Positions 1 to 8,242 of a stretch of 8,823 nucleotides of DNA are shown here, one piece after another. Below the pieces are notes generated by a model. It ran no database searches and had not been told where the DNA came from. It saw only the letters and a list, made by a program, of their open reading frames with translations. This DNA is from Caldilineaceae bacterium (GTDB lineage: Bacteria > Chloroflexota > Anaerolineae > Caldilineales > Caldilineaceae). The first letter of the stretch is position 1. Each line of letters opens with the position of its first letter. The position numbers and the translations under genes are program-made. The DNA is taken from the NCBI GenBank assembly GCA_015494005.1, contig WGCB01000571.1:1-8823 (forward strand), read 5' to 3'.

Positions 1-543
1 GAGCAGCTGCCGGATGTGGAAACTGCGCACTTCGTGGGGCTGGCCGTCCTCCCCGGTCACGGTGACGGGCTGCACCACAGTCACCCGGAAGCCCATCTCC
101 TGGCCCAGGGCTCGCAGCACGTCCAGGGTCCCGGAGCGCCCCTTGCCCAGGGCAAAGTCCGGTCCCGTCACCAGGCCCGCCAGCCCCAGGTGACGCTTCA
201 ACAGCCCGACGAACTCCCGGGCCTCCAGCTGGGCCAGCTCCAGGGTGAAGGGCTGGATGATCCCCACCTGGACGCCCAGGGCCCCGGCCAGCTCCATGCG
301 CTCCTCCGGCGTGGTCAGGATGGCGTGCTCCGTCCCGGGTCTCAGGACGGTCACCGGATGGGGGTCGAAGGTGAGGAGGGCGGAGAGGGCCCGACCGCTG
401 GGATCCTGCCGGGCCTGCTCCAAGAGGGTGCGCAGCAGGGCCTGGTGGCCCAGGTGGATGCCGTCGAAGTTGCCGATGGTCAGGTAGGTGGGGCCGGGAA
501 GATGGGCCTCCCGCAGGTCACGGTAGATCTGCATGGCGCTCAT
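1..543 (-). CDS. ribF: Bifunctional riboflavin kinase / FAD synthetase RibF, N-terminal part (cut by window edge)
   Basis: The first 181 codons of RibF are present; the gene runs off the window start, so the C-terminal riboflavin kinase domain is not seen. In the family, the kinase domain makes FMN from riboflavin and the N-terminal domain adenylylates FMN to FAD, in the cytoplasm. The visible part is the nucleotidyltransferase domain: [10 protein letters not shown] at residues 24-33 holds the HxGH nucleotide-binding motif, TFDPHP is at 58-63, and [12 protein letters not shown] at about 127-138 matches the family G-x-DF-x-x-G-K-x-R-x-G signature. The later motif, usually SSTxIR, reads RSFHIR (residues 173-178), which is unusual. 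The ATG shares four bases (ATGA) with the truB stop, and an AGGAGT lies about 10 nt upstream inside truB, so translation is probably coupled. A second in-frame ATG at codon 4 is an alternative start. Confidence 0.93.
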   Translation of the reverse strand, partial: MSAMQIYRDLREAHLPGPTYLTIGNFDGIHLGHQALLRTLLEQARQDPSGRALSALLTFDPHPVTVLRPGTEHAILTTPEERMELAGALGVQVGIIQPFTLELAQLEAREFVGLLKRHLGLAGLVTGPDFALGKGRSGTLDVLRALGQEMGFRVTVVQPVTVTGEDGQPHEVRSFHIRQLL

Positions 544-1598
544 GACGACGTGGACTCCTGCTCCCCAGCGGGGTGATGGGCGGCGTCCTGGGCGGGAACG
601 GGCTGCAGGTGATGGGCGAACCACTTGTGGGCCTTGACCAGAGCCGGGCCGCCGGGCTCTTCCGGCAGCTCCAGCACCCGGAGGATGCCCACCATCTGCC
701 CGCGGGGGTCCACGGTCTGGGCCAGGCTCCAGACCTTCAGCTGGGGGGCCACGTCCTGGGGCAAGGGCAGGCGGATCTTCTGGCCCTGGCCCAGGCGGCG
801 GATGGCGTCCTGGTCCAGGGGGATGGCGGGCAGGTCGATGCCCGCGCCCACGGGCAGGAGCAGGTGCTCCAGCTCCCCGGCTTCCGCCGCGGCCTGGATC
901 TCGTCCAGGGTGTGGGCCTGCTCCAGGGAGAAGGGCCCCACCCGCTCCCGGCGCAGGCGGCTGAGGTGGGCCACCGTGCCCAGGGCCCGGCCGATGTCGT
1001 GGGCCAGGGAGCGGATGTACGTCCCCGCGGAGCAGTGCACCCGGATGGTCAGCCGGTCCGGGGGGTGGAAGTCCACCAGATCCAGCCGGTGGATGGTGAC
1101 GGCCCGGGGTTTCACCGTCACCGCCTCCCCGCGCCGGGCCCGCACATGGAGCCGCTCGCCCTCCTGCTTCAGCGCGGAGTAGACGGGCGGGATCTGCTCG
1201 ATGGGCCCTCGGAAGCGCTCCAGGGCCTGCTCGATCTGCTCGGGGGTCAAGGGGGGAACCGGTGCGGTCTCGGTCACCTGGCCCAGGACGTCGTAGGTGT
1301 CCGTGGCCGCGCCCAGGGTGATCTCGGCCAGGTAGACCTTGTCGTGGCCCTGGTAGTACTCCACCAGGCGGGTGGCGATGCCCAGGCAGAGGACCAGCAC
1401 GCCGCTGGCCATGGGGTCCAGGGTGCCCGTGTGGCCGATGCGCCGCTGGCCGCTCCACCGGCGCACCATGAGCACCACGTCGTGGCTGGTGAGCAGGTGA
1501 CGGTCACCGCCCCCGGGCTGCTGGGGCGTGGGGCCCTCCAGGCCTGGCTTGTCCACGATGAGAAGCCCGTGCAACGGGCGAGTCTGGCGCTCAGTCAC
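540..1598 (-). CDS. truB: tRNA pseudouridine(55) synthase TruB
   Basis: TruB isomerises U55 of the tRNA T-loop to pseudouridine. The 352-aa product shows the family motifs in order: GLLIVDKPG (11-19), [14 protein letters not shown] (55-68) with the catalytic aspartate D61, IPPVYSALK (136-144), [15 protein letters not shown] (189-203) and a C-terminal PUA-like region (about 255-327) ending LVKAHKWF. A polar tail of about 25 residues follows. The start is GTG (1598-1596), overlapping the nrnA stop by 8 bases, with AGGAG at 1614-1610 as ribosome binding site; no ATG sits before motif I. The stop overlaps the ribF start as ATGA. Oddity: motif I, normally continuous as DKPxGxTSHDVV, is split by about 15 extra residues rich in Pro, Gly and Gln (about 20-35). 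The catalytic residues are intact, so an active enzyme is expected. Confidence 0.95.
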   Translation of the reverse strand: MTERQTRPLHGLLIVDKPGLEGPTPQQPGGGDRHLLTSHDVVLMVRRWSGQRRIGHTGTLDPMASGVLVLCLGIATRLVEYYQGHDKVYLAEITLGAATDTYDVLGQVTETAPVPPLTPEQIEQALERFRGPIEQIPPVYSALKQEGERLHVRARRGEAVTVKPRAVTIHRLDLVDFHPPDRLTIRVHCSAGTYIRSLAHDIGRALGTVAHLSRLRRERVGPFSLEQAHTLDEIQAAAEAGELEHLLLPVGAGIDLPAIPLDQDAIRRLGQGQKIRLPLPQDVAPQLKVWSLAQTVDPRGQMVGILRVLELPEEPGGPALVKAHKWFAHHLQPVPAQDAAHHPAGEQESTSS

Positions 1599-2706
1599 CG
1601 GACAGGCTCTCCTCTGGAATGGCCGGATCCTGCTGGAGCCCCTGCCGCCGGGCCTGCTTCAGGCGGGCCACCACCTGGGGCACCACGTCCTGGAAGGTCC
1701 CGGGGACGGTGCAGCCGGCTGCCGGGGGATGCCCCCCGCCGCCCAGCTCAAAGGCCACCTGGCTCACGTCGAAGCCCGGCTTGGCTCGGAAGCTGCAGAC
1801 CACCAGGGGCTCGCCCTCCTCGCCCCGCTTCTCCGTGAAGGTGGCGCTGATGTCCGCCTCCTGGGCGGTGATGAGCTGGCTGGCCAGGCCGCCGTCCTCC
1901 CCTAGCTCCGTGCCGGCCTGGGCCATCTCGGCCAGGCTGATGGTGGTCCAGATCACCCCTTCCTCCAGCTGCATGTGGGGCAAGACCAGCCCCCAGAGCC
2001 TGAGGACGGCGACGGGGCGTCGGCGCAGGGTCTGAGCCACGATGCGGGGCAAGTCCGCGCCACCGTCCACCAGGCGCATGGCCACCCGCAGCACCTCCGC
2101 GTCCGTGTTGCTGGTCTGGAAGCCCAGGGTGTCGGTGACCAGGCCGGTGAGGAGGCAGACGGCCAGATCGCCCTGCAGGACCACGCCCAGGGCATCGGCC
2201 AGGTAGACGATCATCTGACAGGTGGCGGCGCAGGCTGGCTCCACCCAGTTGACCGTGCCGAAGTAGGTGTTGGTCACGTGGTGATCGATGACCACCAGGG
2301 GGATGGCCCCGTGCTCCTCGGGCCGGTAGACCTCGCCCATGCGGTCCGGGCTGGAGGCGTCCAGGCAGACGATGAGGTCGTAGTCCCTGGCCACGGCCTC
2401 CGGGCCGACCACGTCCTGGGCGCCGGGCAGGAAGCGGTAGTTCTCCGGCACGGGATCCTGAAGGGCCAGGGTGGGCTCCTTGCCCAGGGCGCGCAGGAGC
2501 CAGCCCATGCCCAGGAGACTGCCCACCGCGTCCCCGTCCGGGTCCACGTGGCTCACGCAGAGCACGCGCTGGCTCGCTTTCAAGGTGGCCAGGAGCTTGC
2601 GCTCGATGGCAAACTGTTTGCTGGAACGGCCATCCTGAGGCCGGGTTGAGGCTCGATCGGGCACCTGGTTCACGCGGTCCTTTCTGTGTGACGTGCTGGG
2701 TGGCAT
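1591..2706 (-). CDS. nrnA: DHH/DHHA1 family phosphoesterase, NrnA-like oligoribonuclease / pAp phosphatase
   Basis: NrnA-type enzymes degrade very short RNA oligomers and, in several members, dephosphorylate 3'-phosphoadenosine 5'-phosphate. The 371-aa protein has all metal-binding motifs of the DHH superfamily: SHVDPDGDAVGS (52-63), LIVCLDASSPDRMG (111-124), VVIDHHVTN (138-146, the DHH box) and GLVTDTLGFQTSNT (188-201). The DHHA1 substrate domain ends with LGGGGHPPAAG (321-331). The first 35 residues or so are a polar leader with no recognisable domain. The ATG at 2706 is chosen because AGGAGGG lies 9 nt upstream; the frame stays open much further upstream, but that stretch overlaps rbfA and has no family similarity. 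The gene starts 5 nt after the rbfA stop and overlaps the truB start by 8 nt. This rbfA-nrnA-truB order is common in bacteria. The exact substrate is inferred from family and position. Confidence 0.92.
   Translation of the reverse strand: MPPSTSHRKDRVNQVPDRASTRPQDGRSSKQFAIERKLLATLKASQRVLCVSHVDPDGDAVGSLLGMGWLLRALGKEPTLALQDPVPENYRFLPGAQDVVGPEAVARDYDLIVCLDASSPDRMGEVYRPEEHGAIPLVVIDHHVTNTYFGTVNWVEPACAATCQMIVYLADALGVVLQGDLAVCLLTGLVTDTLGFQTSNTDAEVLRVAMRLVDGGADLPRIVAQTLRRRPVAVLRLWGLVLPHMQLEEGVIWTTISLAEMAQAGTELGEDGGLASQLITAQEADISATFTEKRGEEGEPLVVCSFRAKPGFDVSQVAFELGGGGHPPAAGCTVPGTFQDVVPQVVARLKQARRQGLQQDPAIPEESLSGD
1610..1614 (-). promoter_or_regulatory. Ribosome binding site supporting the GTG start of truB
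   Basis: AGGAG (1614-1610) inside the end of nrnA lies 11 nt before the GTG at 1598. It supports this non-ATG start in the absence of an ATG ahead of motif I. Confidence 0.6.
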
Positions 2707-2711
2707 GCCGG

Positions 2712-3197
2712 CTAGCCCTCCTGCTCCGACGAGGCATCGTCTTGGGGCCACTCCTTCGCGGGGCCCTCCGGCGGATGGGCGGAGGGGGTCTCCGCGGAGG
2801 CGGCGGCCAGGGCTTCCGGCGTGGACTCCGCGGCCTCTTCTCGGCCGGCCCGCTCCTCCGCGATCTTGGTCAGGATCTGGTCCACCCGGGCGGCCTGCTC
2901 CGGCGTGTCGTCGTAGTAGAAGAGGAGCTCGGGCACCTGGCGCAGGCCACAGCGAGCGGCCAGCTGGCTGCGCAGGAAGGGCGCGGCCTTCTTCAGGGCT
3001 TTCAGGACCTGCTCCCGGGGCACGTCCTTGTCCCAGTGGTAGACGTAGACCCGGGCGCTGCGCAGGTCCGGGCTCACCCGGACGTGGGTCACGTCCACGT
3101 AGCTCAGGCGGGGATCCTTGAGCTCGTTGGCGATGAGGATGCCCAGCTCCTCGAAGAGAAGTTCGGAGACCCGTTGCTGGCGAATGGTGGTAGACAT
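2712..3197 (-). CDS. rbfA: 30S ribosome-binding factor RbfA
   Basis: RbfA binds the maturing 30S subunit near the 16S rRNA 5' end and is needed for late assembly. The 161-aa product opens with the family pattern ([23 protein letters not shown] spans about residues 9-31), then [25 protein letters not shown] beta strands (32-52) and the [25 protein letters not shown] region (about 85-109), together a KH-type fold. Residues 117-161 are an acidic, Ala/Glu/Pro-rich tail that is probably disordered and makes the protein longer than the 133-aa E. coli protein. The ATG at 3197 precedes the conserved start; only a weak purine-rich GAGAGA lies upstream. The gene follows infB after 138 nt and precedes nrnA by 5 nt. 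Confidence 0.95.
   Translation of the reverse strand: MSTTIRQQRVSELLFEELGILIANELKDPRLSYVDVTHVRVSPDLRSARVYVYHWDKDVPREQVLKALKKAAPFLRSQLAARCGLRQVPELLFYYDDTPEQAARVDQILTKIAEERAGREEAAESTPEALAAASAETPSAHPPEGPAKEWPQDDASSEQEG
2716..2722 (-). promoter_or_regulatory. Ribosome binding site that fixes the nrnA start
   Basis: AGGAGGG (2722-2716), a near-perfect Shine-Dalgarno sequence, lies 9 nt before the ATG at 2706. It overlaps the last codons of rbfA, which suggests coupled translation and rules out the much longer upstream open frame. Confidence 0.8.
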
Positions 3198-3263
3198 GGC
3201 TGCACTCGATTCTCTCTGGCCCAGGGCGTCTCTTGGGATGGGACAACCCCGGCACCAGGACAG

Positions 3264-3295
3264 AGACCTGGCAAGTTGGGTAACCTGCCAGGTCT
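3264..3295. repeat. Strong nested inverted repeat between infB and rbfA
   Basis: AGACCTGGCAAGTT (3264-3277) and AACCTGCCAGGTCT (3282-3295) pair over 14 bp with one mismatch (G-U when read from the minus strand) around a 4-nt loop. Each arm is itself a palindrome: ACCTGGCAAGT (3266-3276, one mismatch) and ACCTGCCAGGT (3283-3293, perfect around a central C). No T-run follows on the minus strand, so it is more likely an RNA processing or stabilising hairpin or a dispersed extragenic palindrome than a terminator. Confidence 0.62.
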
Positions 3296-3321
3296 GGAAA
3301 CGTCTTGCGGATTGTCAGAGA

Positions 3322-3334
3322 GCGGGGACCCCGC
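3322..3334. repeat. GC-rich dyad directly after the infB stop
   Basis: GCGGGG-A-CCCCGC is a perfect inverted repeat with 6-bp arms starting 1 nt after the TAA of infB. As RNA it would form a 5-bp stem with a 3-nt loop. There is no T-run, so termination is unlikely. Confidence 0.4.
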
Positions 3335-3335
3335 C

Positions 3336-5234
<1,899 letters not shown>

Positions 5235-5242
5235 AAGTTCTA

Positions 5243-5250
5243 CTCCTCCC
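5243..5250 (-). promoter_or_regulatory. Ribosome binding site that fixes the infB start
   Basis: GGGAGGAG (5250-5243) lies 8 nt before the ATG at 5234. It argues for that ATG and against the longer in-frame start at 5261, which would place the motif inside the coding region. Confidence 0.8.
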
Positions 5251-5273
5251 ACTGCCCCCATTTGGAACAGGTA

Positions 5274-5303
5274 ATCATACCATAACTGTGCCTCAAGTGA
5301 CAG
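5274..5303 (-). promoter_or_regulatory. Promoter of infB (extended -10)
   Basis: On the minus strand TGG-TATGAT (5282-5274) is a full extended -10 element. CTGTCA (5303-5298) matches four of six -35 bases at an 18-nt spacing. The predicted start is near 5267, giving a leader of about 33 nt that ends in the strong ribosome binding site GGGAGGAG. Confidence 0.66.
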
Positions 5304-5305
5304 TT
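5284..5305. promoter_or_regulatory. Inverted repeat overlapping the infB promoter, possible operator
   Basis: AACTGT (5284-5289) and ACAGTT (5300-5305) are perfect 6-bp arms with a 10-nt spacer. They cover the -35 box and most of the spacer of the infB promoter. A dimeric repressor bound here would block RNA polymerase. No known operator consensus is recognised. Confidence 0.38.
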
Positions 5306-5425
5306 GCGCAGGCGATGAAATCGTTGTTTCTCGTCATCCGCCCCTGAATCTGCCACGTTTTTCCTGTTGCACTTCCGATTGTACACCCTGGACTGCGCCT
5401 TGGCTTCCCGCGCACAGCTCAACTC

Positions 5426-5454
5426 TGCCCGGATCCTCGGCTGGATCCAGGGCA
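5426..5454. repeat. Bulged 11-bp inverted repeat with paired GGATCC
   Basis: TGCCCGGATCC (5426-5436) pairs with GGATCC-A-GGGCA (5443-5454) with one bulged A and a 6-nt loop. Each arm contains the palindrome GGATCC. It lies about 120 nt upstream of the infB promoter; no T-run follows on either strand. Confidence 0.42.
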
Positions 5455-5580
5455 CGGCTGGCCACCCAGGCAGTGCCAGGCCGGAGCCAGGGGTCGCGAC
5501 CATGTCGAAATGGGGGTCAGCAGCGGCCCACAACACGGAGGGGACGGAAAGGGATCGAACCAGGGGAGATTCTGCGCAGA

Positions 5581-5638
5581 CCGGTGAACACCGGAGATGC
5601 CGCGCCCATGGGCCATCGGCCCACAGGCGGTCGGCCTG
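5581..5638. repeat. Cluster of four dyads in the ylxR-infB spacer
   Basis: Within 58 nt there are CCGGTG-AA-CACCGG (5581-5594), GCCCATGGGC (5604-5613), TGGGCC-ATC-GGCCCA (5609-5623, overlapping the former) and CAGGC-GGTCG-GCCTG (5624-5638). GC-rich DNA gives some dyads by chance, but this density in a noncoding stretch fits a structured RNA or a protein-binding region. Confidence 0.4.
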
Positions 5639-5842
5639 CCGCTGCATCGGGGAGGGGAAGAGCTGGGTGATGGCCTTACATGGTCATCGCTCCCTTGCCC
5701 CGACCGCCTTCCCGGCAGATCGTCCCATGGATTCCACGGGCCATTCCGTCACCTGCCATGACCCCAGACATTGACGTGCGCCTGTTCATGGTGCTGGCCA
5801 GCAGCCCAGCGGTGAGCAGTGCATAGGTCATCCTTCACTGAA

Positions 5843-5902
5843 CGGCAGGACCGTCTTTGTCCTGCTGAGGGAAACCGATGCCCCTCCAGGCGAGCATCGG
5901 TT
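5843..5902 (-). terminator. Two inverted repeats after ylxR, possible weak terminators
   Basis: The first, AACCGATGC / GCATCGGTT (minus strand 5902-5894 and 5881-5873), has perfect 9-bp arms, a 12-nt loop and only a short TTT after it, and starts 16 nt after the ylxR stop. The second, GCAGGAC / GTCCTGC (5865-5859 and 5851-5845), has perfect 7-bp arms, extendable by a G-U and a C-G pair, and a 7-nt loop. Neither has a proper T-run. Together with the new infB promoter downstream they suggest that the nusA-ylxR transcript ends or is processed here. Confidence 0.42.
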
Positions 5903-5918
5903 GCAACCACCCAGGGGT

Positions 5919-6260
5919 TCAGCCCGAGGACACCTGGTCCTGGAGCTCGTCCTCCGCCGGCAAGGGCTCCTCCGGCAAGGAGGCGGCGTAGGCCTGGAGT
6001 TCCGCCAGGTTCTCGGGCCCGATCTGGGTGCGCAAGGCCCGGGCCAGCATGTTTCGCTCCAGGGCCTGGGCCCAGCAGCGGCGATCCGGGTGGAGATAGG
6101 CTCCCCGGCCGGGGGCGGCCTTGCCTGTGGGGTCCACTTTGACCCCCTCCGGCGTGCGCACCAGGCGGATCAGCTCCCGCTTGCCTGCCGTCCGGCGGCA
6201 GGCCACGCAGATCCGCTGGGGGACCCGCCTGGGCCGGGGGCCAGCACCTTTGCGCGCCAT
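5919..6260 (-). CDS. ylxR: YlxR family RNA-binding protein (DUF448; RnpM)
   Basis: YlxR is a small RNA-binding protein encoded between nusA and infB in many bacteria. In Bacillus subtilis it binds RNase P RNA and has been renamed RnpM; whether that holds here is inference. The 113-aa product has the family core at residues 14-65: RICVACRRTAGKRELIRLVR (16-35), the VKVDPTGK segment (40-47), GRGAYL (51-56) and a conserved late cysteine C62 in CW. A basic N-terminus (1-16) and an acidic C-terminal tail (97-113) flank the core. The ATG at 6260 has GGAGG 6 nt upstream. It follows nusA after 43 nt, so it is very probably on the nusA transcript. Two inverted repeats lie just downstream and may end or process that transcript. 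Confidence 0.93.
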   Translation of the reverse strand: MARKGAGPRPRRVPQRICVACRRTAGKRELIRLVRTPEGVKVDPTGKAAPGRGAYLHPDRRCWAQALERNMLARALRTQIGPENLAELQAYAASLPEEPLPAEDELQDQVSSG

Positions 6261-6303
6261 GGCATTCCTCCAGTCAGCTCCTGGACGGGCGAGGGCCAGG
6301 CGC

Positions 6304-8055
6304 TCAGATGAGCTCCTCGAAGTCCTCGTCCTCGACGCGAGGCTTGGGCTTCTTGCGCCCCTTCTTGCGCTTGGCCTTCGGCGCTTCCTCCTCGTCCTCT
6401 TCCTCGTAGCCAGCCAGCAGCTCCGGCGGCACCTCGATCTCCAGCTCGTCCCAGTCCACCTGCTCGGCCTTGCGCTGGGCCATGCGAGCCCGCAGCATGT
6501 CCGCGGTGATCACCTCGGGCAGATCCTCGCCGGTCATCAGGGTGTCGGCTTCCACTTTGGCTTCCGCTTCGACTTCCGCCTCCGCTTCCGCTGGGACCTC
6601 CGCTTCGGCCTCGGGCTCTTCCTTCGGTGTCACCTCCGGCGCTTCCGCTGTTTCCCCGAAGCTGGGGAAGGCTGGGATGTCCGAGGCCACCTTGGCGGCG
6701 GCCTGGGCAAAGGCATCCAGGGCGGCTTTGCTGTCCTCCTCGGTGCCGGCGATGCTCGCCTCCTCGGTCAGGGAAGCGGCGATCTCCTCCAGGGAGACCC
6801 CTCCCTTGCCCTCCTGTTCCACCAGGAAGGGTTCGGGCGAGCCTTCGCTGCCCTGGATGGCCTCCGCGGCCTTGCGGAAGAGGTCCTCGCTGTCCGTGTC
6901 CTGGCCCCGCAGCAGGGCCTCGGCCCGGGACATGAGCCCCACATCCCCGAAGGCTGGCATGGACTTGGCGATCTGCTCCGCGGCCAGCAGGTCCAGCCCT
7001 TCGGCTCGGGCCTCGGTCTCGCTCTTGATATCGATGCGCCAGCCGGTGAGCTTGGCAGCCAGCCGGGCGTTCTGCCCTGCCTTGCCGATGGCCAGGCTCA
7101 GTTGCCGGTCCGGCACGATGACGATGGCCGTCTTGGTGGTCCCTTCGCCCTCGCTCAGGACCACGCTCTGGACCTTGGCCGGGCTCAGGGCGTTGGCGAT
7201 GTAGGTGCGCAGCTCTGGGCTCCACTCCAGGACGTCGATCTTCTCTCCGGCCAGCTCGTTGACGATGTTCTGGATGCGCAGGCCTCGCATGCCCACACAG
7301 CTGCCCACGGGATCCACCCCGTCCACCGTGGCGGCCACGGCCACCTTGCTGCGGGCGCCAGGCTCCCGGGCAATGGCCTTGATCTCCACCGTGCCCTCCC
7401 GCACCTCGGGGATCTCCTGCTCCAGCAGGCGACGCAGCAGGGCGGGATGGGTGCGGCTCAGCTTGATCACTGGCCCCCGGTTGCTCTTGTGCACGTCCAC
7501 GATGTAGAGCTTGATGTAGTCGCCCCGGCGCAGGCGCTCCGTGGGGATCTGCTCCTCACGGGGCAGCAGGCTCTCGTGCTTGTCATCCAGCAGCACCGTC
7601 ACCGTGCCCGAGGAGTAGTCCACGCTGCGCACCTGGACGGTGATGATCTCGCCCACCCGGTGCTTGAAATTCTCGTAGACCGTGTTGCGCTCGGCCTCGC
7701 GGATCCGCTGCAGGATCACCTGCTTGGCCGTCTGCGCGGCGATGCGGCCGAACTCGTCCGGCACGCTGGGCACCCGGATCACGTCCCCCAGCTGAGCCTC
7801 CGGCTCGTACTGGCGGGCTTCTTCCAGGGCCACCTCGGTGTGAGGATTCATCACATCCTCCACCACCTCTTTTTCGGCGTAAATTTTCATCTCGCCGGTC
7901 TCACGATCCACTTCCGCGGTCACGTTGGACACGGATCCGTAGTTCCGCTTGTAGGCGGACACCAGCGCGGCCTCGATGGCGTCGAAGATCACTTCTCGAT
8001 CCAGACCCCGATCCGCAGCAACCTGATTGATCCCGGCAATTAGCGCTTTCGACAT
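6304..8055 (-). CDS. nusA: Transcription termination/antitermination factor NusA
   Basis: NusA binds RNA polymerase and nascent RNA and modulates pausing, termination and antitermination. The 583-aa product has the RNAP-binding N-terminal domain (1 to about 130; [20 protein letters not shown] spans 18-37), an S1 domain (about 134-200, ending KLSR), KH1 (about 203-280, with [14 protein letters not shown] at 251-264) and KH2 (about 281-346, with [12 protein letters not shown] at 322-333). Residues from about 350 to 583 form a long tail: a segment resembling a helical repeat (about 355-400), a Glu/Ala low-complexity run (477-503), a Lys/Arg-rich patch (560-573) and an acidic end. The tail makes it longer than the 495-aa E. 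coli protein, and its composition is unlike the two acidic AR repeats there. The ATG at 8055 has AGGAG 12 nt upstream and matches the family start. A promoter and a terminator-like hairpin lie in its leader. Confidence 0.97.
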   Translation of the reverse strand: MSKALIAGINQVAADRGLDREVIFDAIEAALVSAYKRNYGSVSNVTAEVDRETGEMKIYAEKEVVEDVMNPHTEVALEEARQYEPEAQLGDVIRVPSVPDEFGRIAAQTAKQVILQRIREAERNTVYENFKHRVGEIITVQVRSVDYSSGTVTVLLDDKHESLLPREEQIPTERLRRGDYIKLYIVDVHKSNRGPVIKLSRTHPALLRRLLEQEIPEVREGTVEIKAIAREPGARSKVAVAATVDGVDPVGSCVGMRGLRIQNIVNELAGEKIDVLEWSPELRTYIANALSPAKVQSVVLSEGEGTTKTAIVIVPDRQLSLAIGKAGQNARLAAKLTGWRIDIKSETEARAEGLDLLAAEQIAKSMPAFGDVGLMSRAEALLRGQDTDSEDLFRKAAEAIQGSEGSPEPFLVEQEGKGGVSLEEIAASLTEEASIAGTEEDSKAALDAFAQAAAKVASDIPAFPSFGETAEAPEVTPKEEPEAEAEVPAEAEAEVEAEAKVEADTLMTGEDLPEVITADMLRARMAQRKAEQVDWDELEIEVPPELLAGYEEEDEEEAPKAKRKKGRKKPKPRVEDEDFEELI

Positions 8056-8117
8056 CTTCTTTCTGTGCTCCTAAAAACTTCGATTTCTGCCTCTGCAGCT
8101 TTGAAAAACCGACCTGT

Positions 8118-8137
8118 TGACGGGTCCGTCATGACCC
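8118..8137 (-). promoter_or_regulatory. Alternative short hairpins in the nusA leader
   Basis: Two overlapping inverted repeats cannot form at once. One is TGACGG / CCGTCA (8131-8126 and 8123-8118, 2-nt centre, or a 5-bp stem with a 4-nt loop). The other is GGGTC / GACCC (8137-8133 and 8126-8122, 6-nt loop). They lie between the terminator-like hairpin and the nusA start and could belong to a switch; function is inference. Confidence 0.4.
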
Positions 8138-8154
8138 AGAAAAACAAGCTATAC

Positions 8155-8182
8155 AACAAGAAAAGTGGGGAGAACCCCACTT
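8155..8182 (-). terminator. Intrinsic terminator-like hairpin inside the nusA leader (attenuator candidate)
   Basis: Minus-strand AAGTGGGG (8182-8175) and CCCCACTT (8170-8163) form a perfect 8-bp stem with a 4-nt loop TTCT, followed by TTTTCTTGTT. This is a GC-rich stem with a T-rich tail, the usual form of a rho-independent terminator. It lies about 55 nt after the predicted start and 107 nt before the nusA ATG, so it would stop nusA transcription early rather than end an upstream gene. A weaker competing hairpin, GAGAA (8185-8181) with TTCTC (8174-8170), would disrupt it. Confidence 0.68.
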
Positions 8183-8242
8183 CTCGACGAGAGCTCGACT
8201 CAGGTCAAAACAGACACACGGTGGTCGATTCAGACCGAGAAT

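Larger units (their letters stand above)
5235..5918. other. Long intergenic spacer between ylxR and infB, 684 nt, no convincing gene
   Basis: No frame here looks like a real protein: the longest ones (about 135 aa on either strand) are rich in Arg, Ser, Pro and His, with no motif and no ribosome binding site. The spacer holds two inverted repeats just after ylxR, a cluster of dyads at 5581-5638, a bulged hairpin at 5426-5454, and the infB promoter with its own dyad. In many genomes ylxQ (an L7Ae-like protein) or nothing lies here; I see no trace of ylxQ. A structured noncoding RNA is possible but unproven. Confidence 0.7.

Noticed and set aside
573..1838. Long open frame on the plus strand (421 codons) opposite truB and nrnA
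   Set aside because: It is antisense to genes with complete family motifs, and its product is low-complexity Gly/Gln/Val/His without motifs. High GC content keeps the opposite strand open by chance.
5352..5390. Second minus-strand -10-like box TACAAT near 5380 upstream of infB
   Set aside because: No acceptable -35 box at 16-18 nt; the promoter at 5274-5303 is clearly better.
5545..5575. tRNA-like T-loop sequence GGTTCGATCC on the minus strand
   Set aside because: The flanking bases do not form a 5-bp T-stem, and no anticodon arm or acceptor stem is found around it.
5240..5647. Minus-strand frame of 135 codons upstream of infB
   Set aside because: No ribosome binding site, no motif, composition of noncoding GC-rich DNA, and it runs through the infB promoter.
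6121..8043. 640-codon plus-strand open frame opposite ylxR and nusA
   Set aside because: Its length is striking, but it is an antisense shadow of nusA codon bias; it shows no recognisable domain and runs across the ylxR-nusA junction.
8117..8155. Plus-strand promoter TTGACG ... TATACA
   Set aside because: The spacing is 27 nt, far too long, and there is no plus-strand gene downstream.
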